A stretch of DNA of 64,000 nucleotides from positions 18,711 to 82,710 of the forward strand of contig CAZTJF010000020.1 in the NCBI GenBank assembly GCA_964613805.1, given 5' to 3'. The translations under genes were made by a program, and so were the position numbers. The notes beneath the pieces were generated by a model. That model had not been told where the DNA came from. It did not search any database and was given only the letters and a program-made list of their open reading frames with translations. Below are positions 1 to 8,474 of this stretch, piece after piece. This DNA comes from XYD12-FULL-36-8 sp964613805. Lineage in GTDB: Bacteria; Bacteroidota; Ignavibacteria; Ignavibacteriales; Ignavibacteriaceae. Every line of letters begins with the position of its first letter. Position 1 is the stretch's first letter.

Positions 1-224
1 AGAGGAGTTAAATGAAAGTATGCACTTTTAATTAAATACCAGAATTGCCGCAGGAATTTCCTTAATCCTCTTGCTTCCTCGACTCGTCTTTTTTCTTCAT
101 CACTTAAGTAAAAATCTTTTAAATCCCTAAACTCACGTTTGATATCTTGCTTAAACTTTATTTGCTTAATATCGTCAAAGATATTGCCTCGATTTGAATT
201 TTTGAAGTTTGGGTTGTCATTCAT
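1..224 (-). CDS. Unknown protein, N-terminal part only
   Basis: An open frame runs leftwards from an ATG at 224 off the window edge, giving 74 residues with no stop. The product begins MNDNPNFKNSNRGN and is hydrophilic and highly charged (a KFKQDIKREFRDLKDFYL stretch, then DEEKRRVEEARG), with a more hydrophobic QFWYLIKSAYFHLTP segment just at the edge that could lead into a membrane region. I do not recognise the family with certainty. The layout, a charged cytoplasmic tail followed by what may be a membrane segment, would fit an N-terminal tail of a membrane-bound signalling protein such as a PP2C/SpoIIE-type phosphatase, but that is a guess. The gene is divergent from hpnC, with about 207 bp between them in which I see no distinct element. 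Confidence 0.6.
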   Translation of the reverse strand, partial: MNDNPNFKNSNRGNIFDDIKQIKFKQDIKREFRDLKDFYLSDEEKRRVEEARGLRKFLRQFWYLIKSAYFHLTP

Positions 225-431
225 AGTTAAAACATAATGAATAACAGTCTGTTTTTCAACAATTGATTGATGAGCGGTAAAATCTTGTGAAGTGCAGTCA
301 ATAGTGCACGGAGTAAACAGCTTGGACTGATCAATGAAGCTGAAAATCAGAGTAAATCTGCTGCATCTGTGTCATCAGAGTGCAATAGATTTATGTATTA
401 AAAGTTTACTTTCTTAATTTTAGCTAGTCGA

Positions 432-1289
432 ATGAAAAACAGTAATAAAAAAATATCGAGCACTTACAAATCTGCAATTGAGTTTGCGAAGAATCACTAC
501 GAAAACTTCCCGGTTGTATCACTGTTGATTCCTAAAGCGTTGAGAAAACATATTGCAATAATTTACTGGTTTGCACGTACTGCTGATGATTTTGCAGATG
601 AAGGAAATATAAAAAATGATGAAAGGTTGCAGCATTTAAATAATTTTGAACATTCTCTGGATGATTTACTTACCAGAAAATATAAAACTCCTTTTGAAGA
701 AGCACTTAACGAAACTATAAAACAGAAAAATCTTACTTCACGACTATTTTATGATTTGTTAAAAGCATTTAAGCAAGATGTAGTGAAGAAACGGTATCAA
801 AATTTAGATGAGGTTCTTGATTATTGTAAATACTCAGCAAATCCGGTTGGAAGATTAATTCTTGAACTCTTTAATTTTAGAAATGAAGAAGCTTTTTATT
901 ATTCTGATAAGATTTGCACTGCGCTTCAACTTACTAATTTCCTCCAAGACATTGAAACGGACTATCACAAGGGAAGGATTTACTTTCCCCAAGATGAAAT
1001 GAAACAATTCAATGTGAGTGAAAAAGTGTTTGCTGAAAAAGAAAATAATGTTAATTTGAAACAGCTTTTGAAGCACAATATTGAGCGCACCCAGAAAATG
1101 TTCGATGAAGGGAAAAATCTTCTGAACTATGTAAACGGACGACTGAAATTTGAAATAAAATGGACAATTCTTGGCGGCGAAGCAATTTTGAAAAAAATAA
1201 AAGATAATGGTTATAAAATTTTTGACGCTCGTCCCAAGTTGACAAAAACAGATTTTGTGACTTTATTTATAAAGTCCTTTTTAACTTAA
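432..1289 (+). CDS. hpnC: HpnC squalene-synthase-like prenyltransferase
   Basis: Member of the trans-isoprenyl diphosphate head-to-head synthase fold, 285 aa, the usual size for HpnC. The first aspartate-rich motif DDFADE is at about residues 52-57 and the second, QDIETDYHKGRIYFP, starts near residue 172; both bind Mg-diphosphate. In the three-gene pathway HpnD makes presqualene diphosphate, HpnC converts it to hydroxysqualene and HpnE reduces that to squalene, the hopanoid precursor. Assignment as HpnC rather than HpnD rests on gene order and the shorter, more divergent first half; the two paralogues sit in tandem. The stop codon overlaps the hpnD start by one base (TAATG), so the genes are translationally coupled. 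No squalene-hopene cyclase is in this window. Confidence 0.9.
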   Translation: MKNSNKKISSTYKSAIEFAKNHYENFPVVSLLIPKALRKHIAIIYWFARTADDFADEGNIKNDERLQHLNNFEHSLDDLLTRKYKTPFEEALNETIKQKNLTSRLFYDLLKAFKQDVVKKRYQNLDEVLDYCKYSANPVGRLILELFNFRNEEAFYYSDKICTALQLTNFLQDIETDYHKGRIYFPQDEMKQFNVSEKVFAEKENNVNLKQLLKHNIERTQKMFDEGKNLLNYVNGRLKFEIKWTILGGEAILKKIKDNGYKIFDARPKLTKTDFVTLFIKSFLT

Positions 1290-2131
1290 TGATGGAATCA
1301 GCAAAACATATCGCAAAAAAAAGTAAGAGCAGCTTCTATTATGCTTTTAATCTTCTGCCTGCACCAAAGCGTGATGCGATGAACACTGTTTATGCTTTTT
1401 GTCGGGAGACTGATGACATCATTGATAATACAGTGGATTCAGATGACATGAAGTATGAAAAGCTTCACAAGTGGAGAATTGAATTAGAAAAATCCATCAA
1501 AGGAAATTCAAATTATAATTTGCTAAATAAGCTTGGAACCATAATTTCACAGTTCAATATTCCTCTCGATCCATTTTTCGAGCTTCTTAAAGGAATGGAA
1601 ATGGATCTTCAAACCAAACGATATCTTACTTTCGATGATTTGAGGATTTATTGCTATCGAGTTGCTTCAACAGTTGGTTTAATGTGTATTGAAATTTTTG
1701 GATACAAGAATAAATCTACACGCGATTTTGCTATTGACCTTGGAATTGCTCTTCAGCTTACAAATATTTTACGGGATGTAAAAAAAGATTCGCAAGCGGG
1801 AAGAATTTATTTGCCGCAAACGGATTTGGTTAAATTCAATTATTCTGAGAATGATATAGCTGCAAATGTTTATAATCAAAATTTTAAGGACTTAATGAAG
1901 TACGAATCGGATATCGCGAAAAAATATTTTGATAATGCAACTCGCGATCTGGATTTAGATGATAAACCTTCAATGTTTGCTGCACGAGCTATGCAGCATA
2001 TCTATTTTAAGCTTCTCCAAAAAATTATTGATGCTGAGTATGATGTTTATAAAAAAAATATTAAAGTTTCAAATTTTGAAAAAGTTGGGATTTCCTTGGG
2101 AGTTTGGGCTAAGTATAGCTTAGTTTATTGA
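1289..2131 (+). CDS. hpnD: HpnD presqualene diphosphate synthase
   Basis: A 280-aa squalene/phytoene-synthase family protein, expected to condense two farnesyl diphosphates to presqualene diphosphate. The hallmark CRETDDIID motif lies at about residues 38-46 and the second motif LRDVKKDSQAGRIYLP near residue 160, with the conserved ALQLTNILRD context of bacterial phytoene/presqualene synthases. Two adjacent ATG codons (1289 and 1292) are possible starts; the first overlaps the stop of hpnC. The stop TGA overlaps the ATG of hpnE, giving a coupled hpnC-hpnD-hpnE unit. The alternative that it is a carotenoid phytoene synthase is less likely because the partner oxidase is HpnE-like and the HpnC paralogue is adjacent. 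Confidence 0.9.
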   Translation: MMESAKHIAKKSKSSFYYAFNLLPAPKRDAMNTVYAFCRETDDIIDNTVDSDDMKYEKLHKWRIELEKSIKGNSNYNLLNKLGTIISQFNIPLDPFFELLKGMEMDLQTKRYLTFDDLRIYCYRVASTVGLMCIEIFGYKNKSTRDFAIDLGIALQLTNILRDVKKDSQAGRIYLPQTDLVKFNYSENDIAANVYNQNFKDLMKYESDIAKKYFDNATRDLDLDDKPSMFAARAMQHIYFKLLQKIIDAEYDVYKKNIKVSNFEKVGISLGVWAKYSLVY

Positions 2132-3474
2132 TGAAAAAATGTTTAATTATTGGGGGAGGATTCGCAGGACTCACTGCTTCAGCTTACCTTGTTAATTCCG
2201 GATTTAATGTTGAACTTATTGAAGCTTCACCAAAACTTGGAGGAAGAGCATATTCATTTCTGCACAAAGGAACAAACACTCTAATTGACAATGGACAGCA
2301 CATTATGATGGGCTGTTATAAGGATACATTAAAATTTCTTGAACTGATTAATGCATTGGATAAAATTGAAGTTCAAAAGAACCTTTCAGTGAATTTTCTA
2401 TATCCAAATTTCAATCTTCATCAACTAAAAACTTCTTCGCTTCCTTATCCATTAAATTTACTAACAGCAATTCTAAAGTATTCTGCTGTTTCACTTCGGG
2501 AAAGAATATCTATTCTTCGTCTTTTTCTTAAGCTTCCTTTCTTTGCTAAACGAGATTTAAGTAAAATGAGCGTTGATGATTTGTTGAAAAAAGAAAATCA
2601 AAATGAAGATGTGAAAAAAGCATTTTGGGAAATAATTTGTGTCGGTGCGCTGAATACAAATCTAAACAAAGCATCTGCAAAAATATTTGTGGATATATTA
2701 AAAGAGATTTTTCTTAAAGGAAACAAAGGAGCAAAGATTGTTCTGCCTAAATTTGGTTTGAGCGAAGTGTATTGTGAACCAGCTCAACAATTCCTCGAAC
2801 GAAAGGGAGGAAGTATTTTTCTCTCGGAAAGAGTCGAGGAGATGAAGATTGTAAAGAGGAAAGCCGTTGAAGTTATTACAGAAAAAAGAAGAATTACATG
2901 TTTTGATTATGTTATTTGTGCTGTCCCATTTTATGCTTTTAAAAAAATCGTGAATCTATCCGAAAACGATGTCATTCTCCGTAAGGAATCCTTCGGACAT
3001 TCATCTATTCAAGCATTTCCACCAGAGGCGGACAGGCAACCTCAGTATTCATCTATTTTGAACGTCCACATATGGCTTAAGCGAAATGAATTCGGGATTA
3101 ATTTTTACGGATTGATTAGTTCAAAAATCCATTGGGTATTCGTTCATGAATCTCACATTACTTGCGTAATTAGTGATGCAGATTACCTAATGAACTTAAC
3201 TGATGATGAAATAATGAACATGATTTATTCTGAACTTGAAAAGTACTTGAACATTTCGAAGGATGAAATCATTAATCATTTCATTGTAAAAGAAAAGCGC
3301 GCAACGTTCATTCCTTCAAATGAAATTTTATATAATCGTCCTATCTCAGAAACTGAAGTCAAAAATCTTTTTCTTGCTGGAGATTGGGTAAATACCGGAC
3401 TCCCATCAACAATTGAGAGTGCAGTGAAGAGCGGGAGACAAGCCACAGAGCTGATTAAATCTGTGACTTTGTAG
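2131..3474 (+). CDS. hpnE: HpnE hydroxysqualene dehydroxylase (FAD), with in-frame insert
   Basis: FAD-dependent amine-oxidase-fold enzyme that completes squalene synthesis by removing the hydroxyl of hydroxysqualene. It opens with the dinucleotide-binding motif IIGGGFAGLTAS, followed by the E-A-S-x-x-x-GGRA flavin motif, and ends with LFLAGDWVNTGLPSTIESAVKSG, typical of HpnE. An in-frame TTG lies one codon upstream at 2128, but the ATG at 2131, which overlaps the hpnD stop, is the natural start (447 aa). Odd: around residues 283-309 the chain carries extra low-similarity residues (RKESFGHSSIQAFPPEADRQPQY) between the DYVICAVP segment and the conserved SILNVHIWL segment. At DNA level this is two small palindromes and a 48-bp duplication-bounded insert; see the separate repeat entry. 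The frame is kept, so the enzyme may still work. Confidence 0.9.
   Translation: MKKCLIIGGGFAGLTASAYLVNSGFNVELIEASPKLGGRAYSFLHKGTNTLIDNGQHIMMGCYKDTLKFLELINALDKIEVQKNLSVNFLYPNFNLHQLKTSSLPYPLNLLTAILKYSAVSLRERISILRLFLKLPFFAKRDLSKMSVDDLLKKENQNEDVKKAFWEIICVGALNTNLNKASAKIFVDILKEIFLKGNKGAKIVLPKFGLSEVYCEPAQQFLERKGGSIFLSERVEEMKIVKRKAVEVITEKRRITCFDYVICAVPFYAFKKIVNLSENDVILRKESFGHSSIQAFPPEADRQPQYSSILNVHIWLKRNEFGINFYGLISSKIHWVFVHESHITCVISDADYLMNLTDDEIMNMIYSELEKYLNISKDEIINHFIVKEKRATFIPSNEILYNRPISETEVKNLFLAGDWVNTGLPSTIESAVKSGRQATELIKSVTL
2978..3057 (+). repeat. Palindromic insert bounded by an 11-bp direct repeat inside hpnE
   Basis: The 11-mer ATTCATCTATT occurs at 2999-3009 and again at 3047-3057, exactly 48 bp (16 codons) apart. 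Between them is an imperfect palindrome, TCCACCAGAGGCGGA at 3018-3032. Just upstream, 2978-2997 is a second inverted repeat (TCCG-t-AAGGA, then TCCTTCGGA). Removing one 48-bp unit restores a protein reading HSSILNVHIWL with the reading frame unchanged. This has the shape of a short mobile palindromic element inserted with a target duplication into a coding region; the origin is inferred, the repeats are seen. Confidence 0.75.
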
Positions 3475-3579
3475 CAGCGTCTCGAAATCTTATTTTGGTT
3501 ACCTATTGAACTTTGCGAGTGATATTTGGATATTTACCCATGAAAAAATTTGGTTTTGTTGAAAATGTTTTGACTGTAA

Positions 3580-3882
3580 ATGGACCCAATTAAATACGTA
3601 AAAAAGTTTCGTATAGTAGCAGTCACCTCATGGTTTGGCTTAATGTTTGTTGCAATTATTTTAATGCTTCTCTCAATTGTTCCCAGGTCACCCATAATTC
3701 CTTTAATTGCGATAGTTGTTGGAACTATTCCCGTTTTAGCTTTCAAATTATTTAACACGGTTAGATGTCCCAGATGCCGGCATAAGATGAAAATATTTTC
3801 AAGTTTTCCTCATACAATTTATAAATGCACTAAATGCAGTCACGTTGTTAATACAAGTGTTGCTAAGGATTTCGATCTATAA
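3580..3882 (+). CDS. Small membrane protein with zinc-ribbon tail
   Basis: A 100-aa protein of unknown role. Residues 12-34 and 38-58 are two hydrophobic membrane segments separated by a short PRSP turn, so both ends should face the same side. The tail has two CxxC pairs, C63/C66 (CPRC) and C83/C86 (CTKC), a likely structural zinc ribbon. No enzymatic motif is seen. It lies 105 bp after hpnE and 36 bp before the next gene, on the same strand, so it may be cotranscribed with the outer-membrane protein that follows. Translation and start are convincing from composition, but the family is not recognised. Confidence 0.7.
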   Translation: MDPIKYVKKFRIVAVTSWFGLMFVAIILMLLSIVPRSPIIPLIAIVVGTIPVLAFKLFNTVRCPRCRHKMKIFSSFPHTIYKCTKCSHVVNTSVAKDFDL

Positions 3883-3918
3883 ATTTTGCACTGTTTTTCT
3901 TCTTAAAAAGGATGAAAA

Positions 3919-4548
3919 ATGAAATATTTTTTAGTTTTAATTGTACTATTTTTTTCAAACCTCACCCATGCACAACAATTAACCAACTATGGCTTGAAGA
4001 TTGGAATGAATCTATCATCTGCAAAGTCAGAAACAACCAACCTTTTTTATCGAGGCGACTATCGGGATTCGCGGTTAGGAAGTTCAATTGGGTTTTTCAC
4101 AGATATTTCATTGAGCGATATTTTTTCTATTCAGTTTGATGTAAGCTATTCTAATGAAGGTGCAGAAGATAAACTTCCGATCACTACCTCAGAAAATCCC
4201 GATGGTACTGGAGATTTTTTTATTTGGGATCGTGAATTTGATTTCTTAAACACGGAATTAATATTAAAACCAGCTTATGAAACTGAAGCAATCAAATTTT
4301 ATGGATTGATTGGACCTGAAATGAAAATATGGTTGTATGAAAGAAATTTATTCATTTATGGAACCAAACCAAAAAATTTACTTTTGGGTTACAGCGTAGG
4401 TTTTGGTTTTCTGCTAAAGGAAATCTTTAATGGGAAAGTATTTATTGAATTCAAATTCAGTGATTCATTTGGCAATCTAATCAGTACGAAAGATTTTAAA
4501 TTGAAATTAAATTCATTCCAACTCAATTTAGGTTGTGGCATTAATTAG
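3919..4548 (+). CDS. Outer-membrane beta-barrel protein (porin-like)
   Basis: A 209-aa protein with a clear Sec signal peptide (hydrophobic core FLVLIVLFFSN, cleavage probably after THA-QQ at about residue 19). The mature part has alternating hydrophobic and polar strands ending in an aromatic/hydrophobic pattern (QLNLGCGIN), and the opening LTNYGLKIGMNLS resembles PorT-family or OmpW-like barrels of Bacteroidota. Likely an outer-membrane protein of 8 to 10 strands. Two in-frame candidates near the start are close together; the one at 3919 places the signal peptide properly. Specific function is unknown. Confidence 0.75.
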   Translation: MKYFLVLIVLFFSNLTHAQQLTNYGLKIGMNLSSAKSETTNLFYRGDYRDSRLGSSIGFFTDISLSDIFSIQFDVSYSNEGAEDKLPITTSENPDGTGDFFIWDREFDFLNTELILKPAYETEAIKFYGLIGPEMKIWLYERNLFIYGTKPKNLLLGYSVGFGFLLKEIFNGKVFIEFKFSDSFGNLISTKDFKLKLNSFQLNLGCGIN

Positions 4549-4616
4549 GTAAATATTTTCTGAAGCTGATCGGGGAGTACACAAAGGTACTTAACTCATT
4601 TGAATTGGAAATACTT

Positions 4617-6329
4617 TTAGTTGCTTACAAGTTTTTTCAAATCAAAAACTGTAACTTCAGGTAAGTTGTATCTTGAGGATTGACTCGTAAGTTTGTGGTA
4701 AAGTTCTTCTTTGTTGTTAAATTCTTTCAAATAGAAGCATCTGACTCTGTTGCGGTTTTTAATCAACCAATTTAACGTGATTTTTAATTTCTCAAGATCT
4801 TCTTCGTTTGGCAGAATATCTGTTCGTATTGTTTGAGCAAAATAATCATCGAGAGCATCTTCAAAAAAATCTTTCTCTTTCATGTTCTGTTTCTTCACAT
4901 AAGTCTTTCCGGATAACAGCAAAACATAATCCCTTGTAAACGTTTCGTTGATTTCATACAACACATTTGCTTTATTAACCGGTTCAGCTAATAGAGAAGT
5001 TTTATGTGTTTGCGAAAGTATAAGATCTATAATTTCCTTCACTTCTTGAGCATTCTCATATTTTTGTTTGGTGGAAAATTCTTTCATCTTGTTGATCATA
5101 CGATTAAGGGCGAATTGATTTTTGCCATACATGAACTCATAGACTTTTTCCAATTCATTAAAATAGAGTTCATGTTGTTTATCCGCACAGGGAGCCAGGC
5201 ATCTATCAATATCAGCAAGGAAACATCTTTTACTTTTTGCGAACTCTTTATCGCTGCACTCTCTGATTGCAAAAGTTTTACTTACCATGTTAAACATTGA
5301 TTCAGCTTTACGTCTTGTACCAAACAAACCAAAATAATCATTCCCATCAAAATCGAAGTGATTACATATTTCCAAATCCGGGAAATTGTGTGTTGTGTTT
5401 ACTCTTAGAAAATATTTATTGCCGTACTTCTTTAGCTGTGTATTTAGTCTTGGATTTTTTGATTTGATTGATTCAGCTTCCTTCAGAAGTGCTGTAAGCT
5501 CTGAATTTGTTAATTCAATTTTCAGCTTCGATGCACTTCTGACGATTTTTTTTGCTTTTCTTGGAGCAGTTTGTGAAAAATAAGACCGTACCCTTTCACG
5601 TAAAGACTTTGCCTTGCCGATGTAAATGATTTTTCCCTTAGAGTTGAGAAAATAATAAACACCCGGAGCATCAGGCAGCGAATCAAACTCACTTAATATT
5701 TTATTTTTCAGATCAGAACCCTCCAAACGGGATGCAGTTGTATATTGAAAATTTAGAAGTTCAGAAAGATTTTCGAATCCGAAATTCTTTTTCAGATGAT
5801 TAATCATTTTAATTAAAATTCTTGCTGTTGTTTCGGCATCTCCCAAAGCTCTGTGCGAAGAGCTGTTTTTTATTTTTAGAAATGAAGCAACCGCTCCAAG
5901 TGATTTACTATTCAATAATGGAAAAATTCTTCTTGCAATGCGAAGAGTGCAGACTTTTGGGTTCTTCGGCTCATCTTTTCCACAATAATTTAATTCGCGT
6001 TTAAGAAAACTGATGTCAAAAGCTAGATTATGTCCGGCAATTATATCATCTCCAATGAACTCGATTACTTGGTCGGCAATATCATTAAAGAAAGGAGCGT
6101 CATAAACATCACTGTTTGAAATTCCGGTGAAGCCGGTTATGAAGGATGGAATTTCTCTGCCGGGATTAATTAATGACTGATACTTCTCAACTACTTTTAG
6201 ATTTTGTACACGAACAATTCCTATCTCGATAATATTATTACGCTGAGGTGAAAGCCCAGTTGTTTCAACATCAATTACACAGAAAGTTGCTTTATCAATT
6301 GGAAGTGAAAGTGATTTTTCGTAATTCAT
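4617..6329 (-). CDS. DnaQ-like 3'-5' exonuclease fused to UvrC-type GIY-YIG nuclease domain
   Basis: From the ATG at 6329 this is 570 aa; a longer frame starts at 6380 but would overlap the divergent ymdB start region and adds an unconserved leader. The N-terminal 190 residues are a DEDDh exonuclease with all acidic/His ligands visible: D20 and E22 in DVETTG, the Asp of GHNLAFD, and the His and Asp of HRALGDAE. It resembles the proofreading epsilon subunit of DNA polymerase III. A GIY-YIG domain follows (APGVYYFLNSKGKIIYIGKA, then SLRERV and LLKEAESIK with the metal-binding Glu), as in UvrC and Cho. The remaining 270 residues contain a Cys-rich CFLADIDRCLAPC stretch like UvrC. There is no UvrC RNase-H or HhH end. 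Probable role: DNA repair/nuclease. Confidence 0.88.
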   Translation of the reverse strand: MNYEKSLSLPIDKATFCVIDVETTGLSPQRNNIIEIGIVRVQNLKVVEKYQSLINPGREIPSFITGFTGISNSDVYDAPFFNDIADQVIEFIGDDIIAGHNLAFDISFLKRELNYCGKDEPKNPKVCTLRIARRIFPLLNSKSLGAVASFLKIKNSSSHRALGDAETTARILIKMINHLKKNFGFENLSELLNFQYTTASRLEGSDLKNKILSEFDSLPDAPGVYYFLNSKGKIIYIGKAKSLRERVRSYFSQTAPRKAKKIVRSASKLKIELTNSELTALLKEAESIKSKNPRLNTQLKKYGNKYFLRVNTTHNFPDLEICNHFDFDGNDYFGLFGTRRKAESMFNMVSKTFAIRECSDKEFAKSKRCFLADIDRCLAPCADKQHELYFNELEKVYEFMYGKNQFALNRMINKMKEFSTKQKYENAQEVKEIIDLILSQTHKTSLLAEPVNKANVLYEINETFTRDYVLLLSGKTYVKKQNMKEKDFFEDALDDYFAQTIRTDILPNEEDLEKLKITLNWLIKNRNRVRCFYLKEFNNKEELYHKLTSQSSRYNLPEVTVFDLKKLVSN

Positions 6330-6414
6330 TTTTGTTTTGATTATCGTGCAGTGCAGCGTTTTCTTTTTATTTAACACCAATCTGAATATATTTCATTACA
6401 AATTTACAAAAGAT

Positions 6415-7218
6415 ATGAGCTACTTAAATACAATTTTTATTGGGGATATTATCGGTAAACCGGGCATAGACATAGTCTCAATGTGGCTTCCGGGATTAAT
6501 CCAAAAATATAAAGCAGATTTTATAATTGCGAACGGTGAAAATGTTTCTGATGGTAAAGGATGCACTGACAAGGAAGGAAGAATTTTATTTTCGCTTGGT
6601 GTGAATGTAATTACCGGAGGGAATCATACCTGGGATAAACATCAATCACAGGATTATTTAAAGAACGAACCACGTTCACTTCGACCATTAAATTATCCTA
6701 AAGGAACTTATGGTAATGGATACTATATTGCCGAAACCAAAAAAGGTAAAGTTGCAGTCGTTAATATGCAAGGAAGATCGTATATGGCTACAATTGATTG
6801 TCCCTTTAGAACCGCCGATTATTTTATTCCAAAATTGAAATCAGAAACCAAAACAATTTTTGTAGATTTTCATGCTGAAGCAACTGCTGAAAAAGTTGCA
6901 ATGTCACATCATCTTGATGGAAAAGTATCTGCAGTGATAGGAACTCATACTCATATTCAAACTGCCGATGAGCGAATTATGCCTCAAGGTACTGGATTCA
7001 TAACTGATGTTGGAATGACCGGACCTTATGATTCTGTAATCGGTATGAAAACTCAAGCTGCGTTGAACAGATTTATTCTTCAAACTCCGCAAAAGTATGA
7101 AACTGCCTCTGATGATGTGCGGCTTTGCGGGCTTTACTTGAAGACTGATCTTGAAACCGGTAAGACTGTTGAGATTGAAAGAATTTTATTTCCCGAATTC
7201 ATGAGGAAGATTGAATAA
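6415..7218 (+). CDS. ymdB: YmdB-family metallophosphoesterase
   Basis: A 267-aa protein matching the TIGR00282/YmdB family in length and motifs: FIGDIIGKPG at the start, NGENVSDGKG, GGNHTWDKHQ, VDFHAEATAEK and GTHTHIQTADERIMPQGTGF with the metal-binding Asp, Asn and His residues of the calcineurin-like fold. The family hydrolyses 2',3'-cAMP and related phosphodiesters in the cytoplasm. I chose the ATG at 6415, because the in-frame ATG at 6337 would add a poorly conserved leader overlapping the divergent nuclease gene. Divergent from the exonuclease gene with 85 bp between the starts. Confidence 0.9.
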   Translation: MSYLNTIFIGDIIGKPGIDIVSMWLPGLIQKYKADFIIANGENVSDGKGCTDKEGRILFSLGVNVITGGNHTWDKHQSQDYLKNEPRSLRPLNYPKGTYGNGYYIAETKKGKVAVVNMQGRSYMATIDCPFRTADYFIPKLKSETKTIFVDFHAEATAEKVAMSHHLDGKVSAVIGTHTHIQTADERIMPQGTGFITDVGMTGPYDSVIGMKTQAALNRFILQTPQKYETASDDVRLCGLYLKTDLETGKTVEIERILFPEFMRKIE

Positions 7219-7325
7219 TTATTTGTTGAAACGATCAAAATGCTGATTTGAGTTTTATTCGTTCTAAGTTAGAATTGGTTTCATCAGTAATAAATAAAAA
7301 TTATCAAACTAATGATTAAAATTTT

Positions 7326-8207
7326 ATGACCATAATAGATGGAAAAAAGATTGCCGCTGAAATCCGTGAAGAATTAAAAAAAGAGATTGATAAACTAAAA
7401 GCAGATGGTAAAAATGTTCCGGGCTTAGTAGCAATCATTGTAGGGGAAAATCCTGCCTCAGAAGTTTACGTTAAGAGCAAAAGCAAAGCATGCGAAGAAA
7501 TTGGAATGAGAAGTAAGATTGAGAAACTTTCTGCGAAAATCTCCGAAGAAAATTTATTAGAACTAATCAGACAATACAATTCAGATAAATATTTCAATGG
7601 AATTCTTGTTCAACTGCCATTACCGAAACACATAAGTGAAAAAAAAGTTATCGAAACAATTCATCCGGAAAAAGATGTTGATGGTTTTCATCCTATCAAT
7701 GTTGGCAATCTTTTAATAGGCAGCGATACTTTTTTACCATGTACGCCCGCTGGAATTCAAGAATTATTAGTGAGGTATAATATTCCTATACAAGGCAGGC
7801 ATGTTGTTGTTGTCGGGCGAAGCAACATTGTAGGAAAGCCAATTGCAAATATCCTTTTACAAAAAAAAGAAAATGCTAATGCTGTTGTAACGGTTTGTCA
7901 TTCAGCAGCAAAGGACATTTCATATTTCACTAAACAAGCAGATATTTTAATCGCCGCAATTGGTCAGCCAAATTTTGTGAAAGCAGAAATGGTGAAAGAT
8001 GGAGTTGCTGTGATTGATGTAGGAATAAACAGAGTGCAAGATGAAACTCATCCCAAAGGATACAGAATAGTTGGTGATGTGGATTTTGATGAAGTGAGTA
8101 AAAGAGCATCATTCATAACACCTGTTCCTGGCGGTGTTGGACCAATGACGATTGCAATGCTGCTGAAGAATACCCACAAAGCTTATTTAACTCAATGCTT
8201 TAAATAA
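7326..8207 (+). CDS. folD: Methylenetetrahydrofolate dehydrogenase/cyclohydrolase FolD
   Basis: Bifunctional cytosolic enzyme interconverting 5,10-methylene-, 5,10-methenyl- and 10-formyl-tetrahydrofolate. At 293 aa it has the family size. Signatures in order: YVKSKSKACEEIGM with the catalytic Lys, VQLPLPKHI, PEKDVDGFHPINVG, LPCTPAGIQELL, VVVGRSNIVGKP (NADP-binding), DVGINRV and the C-terminal TPVPGGVGPMTIAML. All key positions look intact. It is 107 bp downstream of ymdB and followed by the small HicB-like gene after 33 bp, so it may share a transcript with the genes to aroA. Confidence 0.95.
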   Translation: MTIIDGKKIAAEIREELKKEIDKLKADGKNVPGLVAIIVGENPASEVYVKSKSKACEEIGMRSKIEKLSAKISEENLLELIRQYNSDKYFNGILVQLPLPKHISEKKVIETIHPEKDVDGFHPINVGNLLIGSDTFLPCTPAGIQELLVRYNIPIQGRHVVVVGRSNIVGKPIANILLQKKENANAVVTVCHSAAKDISYFTKQADILIAAIGQPNFVKAEMVKDGVAVIDVGINRVQDETHPKGYRIVGDVDFDEVSKRASFITPVPGGVGPMTIAMLLKNTHKAYLTQCFK

Positions 8208-8240
8208 ACATTCTTTTCATTCAACATTTTTAAATGAATA

Positions 8241-8474
8241 ATGATTCTTGATTTAATTGTAAAAAAAACTGATGATGGATTTACCGCAGAGATACCTTCG
8301 TTGAAAGGTTGTGAATCGTGGGCGCATGATGAGGAAACAGTACTGGATAAAATATTAGAGATAGCATCTTTCTATTTGAAAATAAATTCCATGAAAAAAT
8401 TGAAGCTCGATAAAGCAAGAGTGTCAAAGAATAAATCTGTTTACAAGCTTGTTGTGCAAAAAGAATTATTGTGA
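8241..8474 (+). CDS. Small HicB-like protein without visible HicA
   Basis: A 77-aa protein whose first 50 residues (LIVKKTDDGFTAEIPSLKGC, then a W and an acidic EETVLDKILEIA) follow the partial RNase-H fold of HicB-type antitoxins. In toxin-antitoxin pairs HicB is paired with a short HicA mRNA interferase; no HicA-like dsRBD ORF is present on either side. The C-terminus is a short basic tail rather than a recognisable HTH or RHH DNA-binding domain. The gene sits between folD (33 bp upstream) and the TrmH-type methyltransferase, overlapping the latter by 4 bp, so it appears to be part of a housekeeping operon and may not act as an antitoxin. Confidence 0.7.
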   Translation: MILDLIVKKTDDGFTAEIPSLKGCESWAHDEETVLDKILEIASFYLKINSMKKLKLDKARVSKNKSVYKLVVQKELL

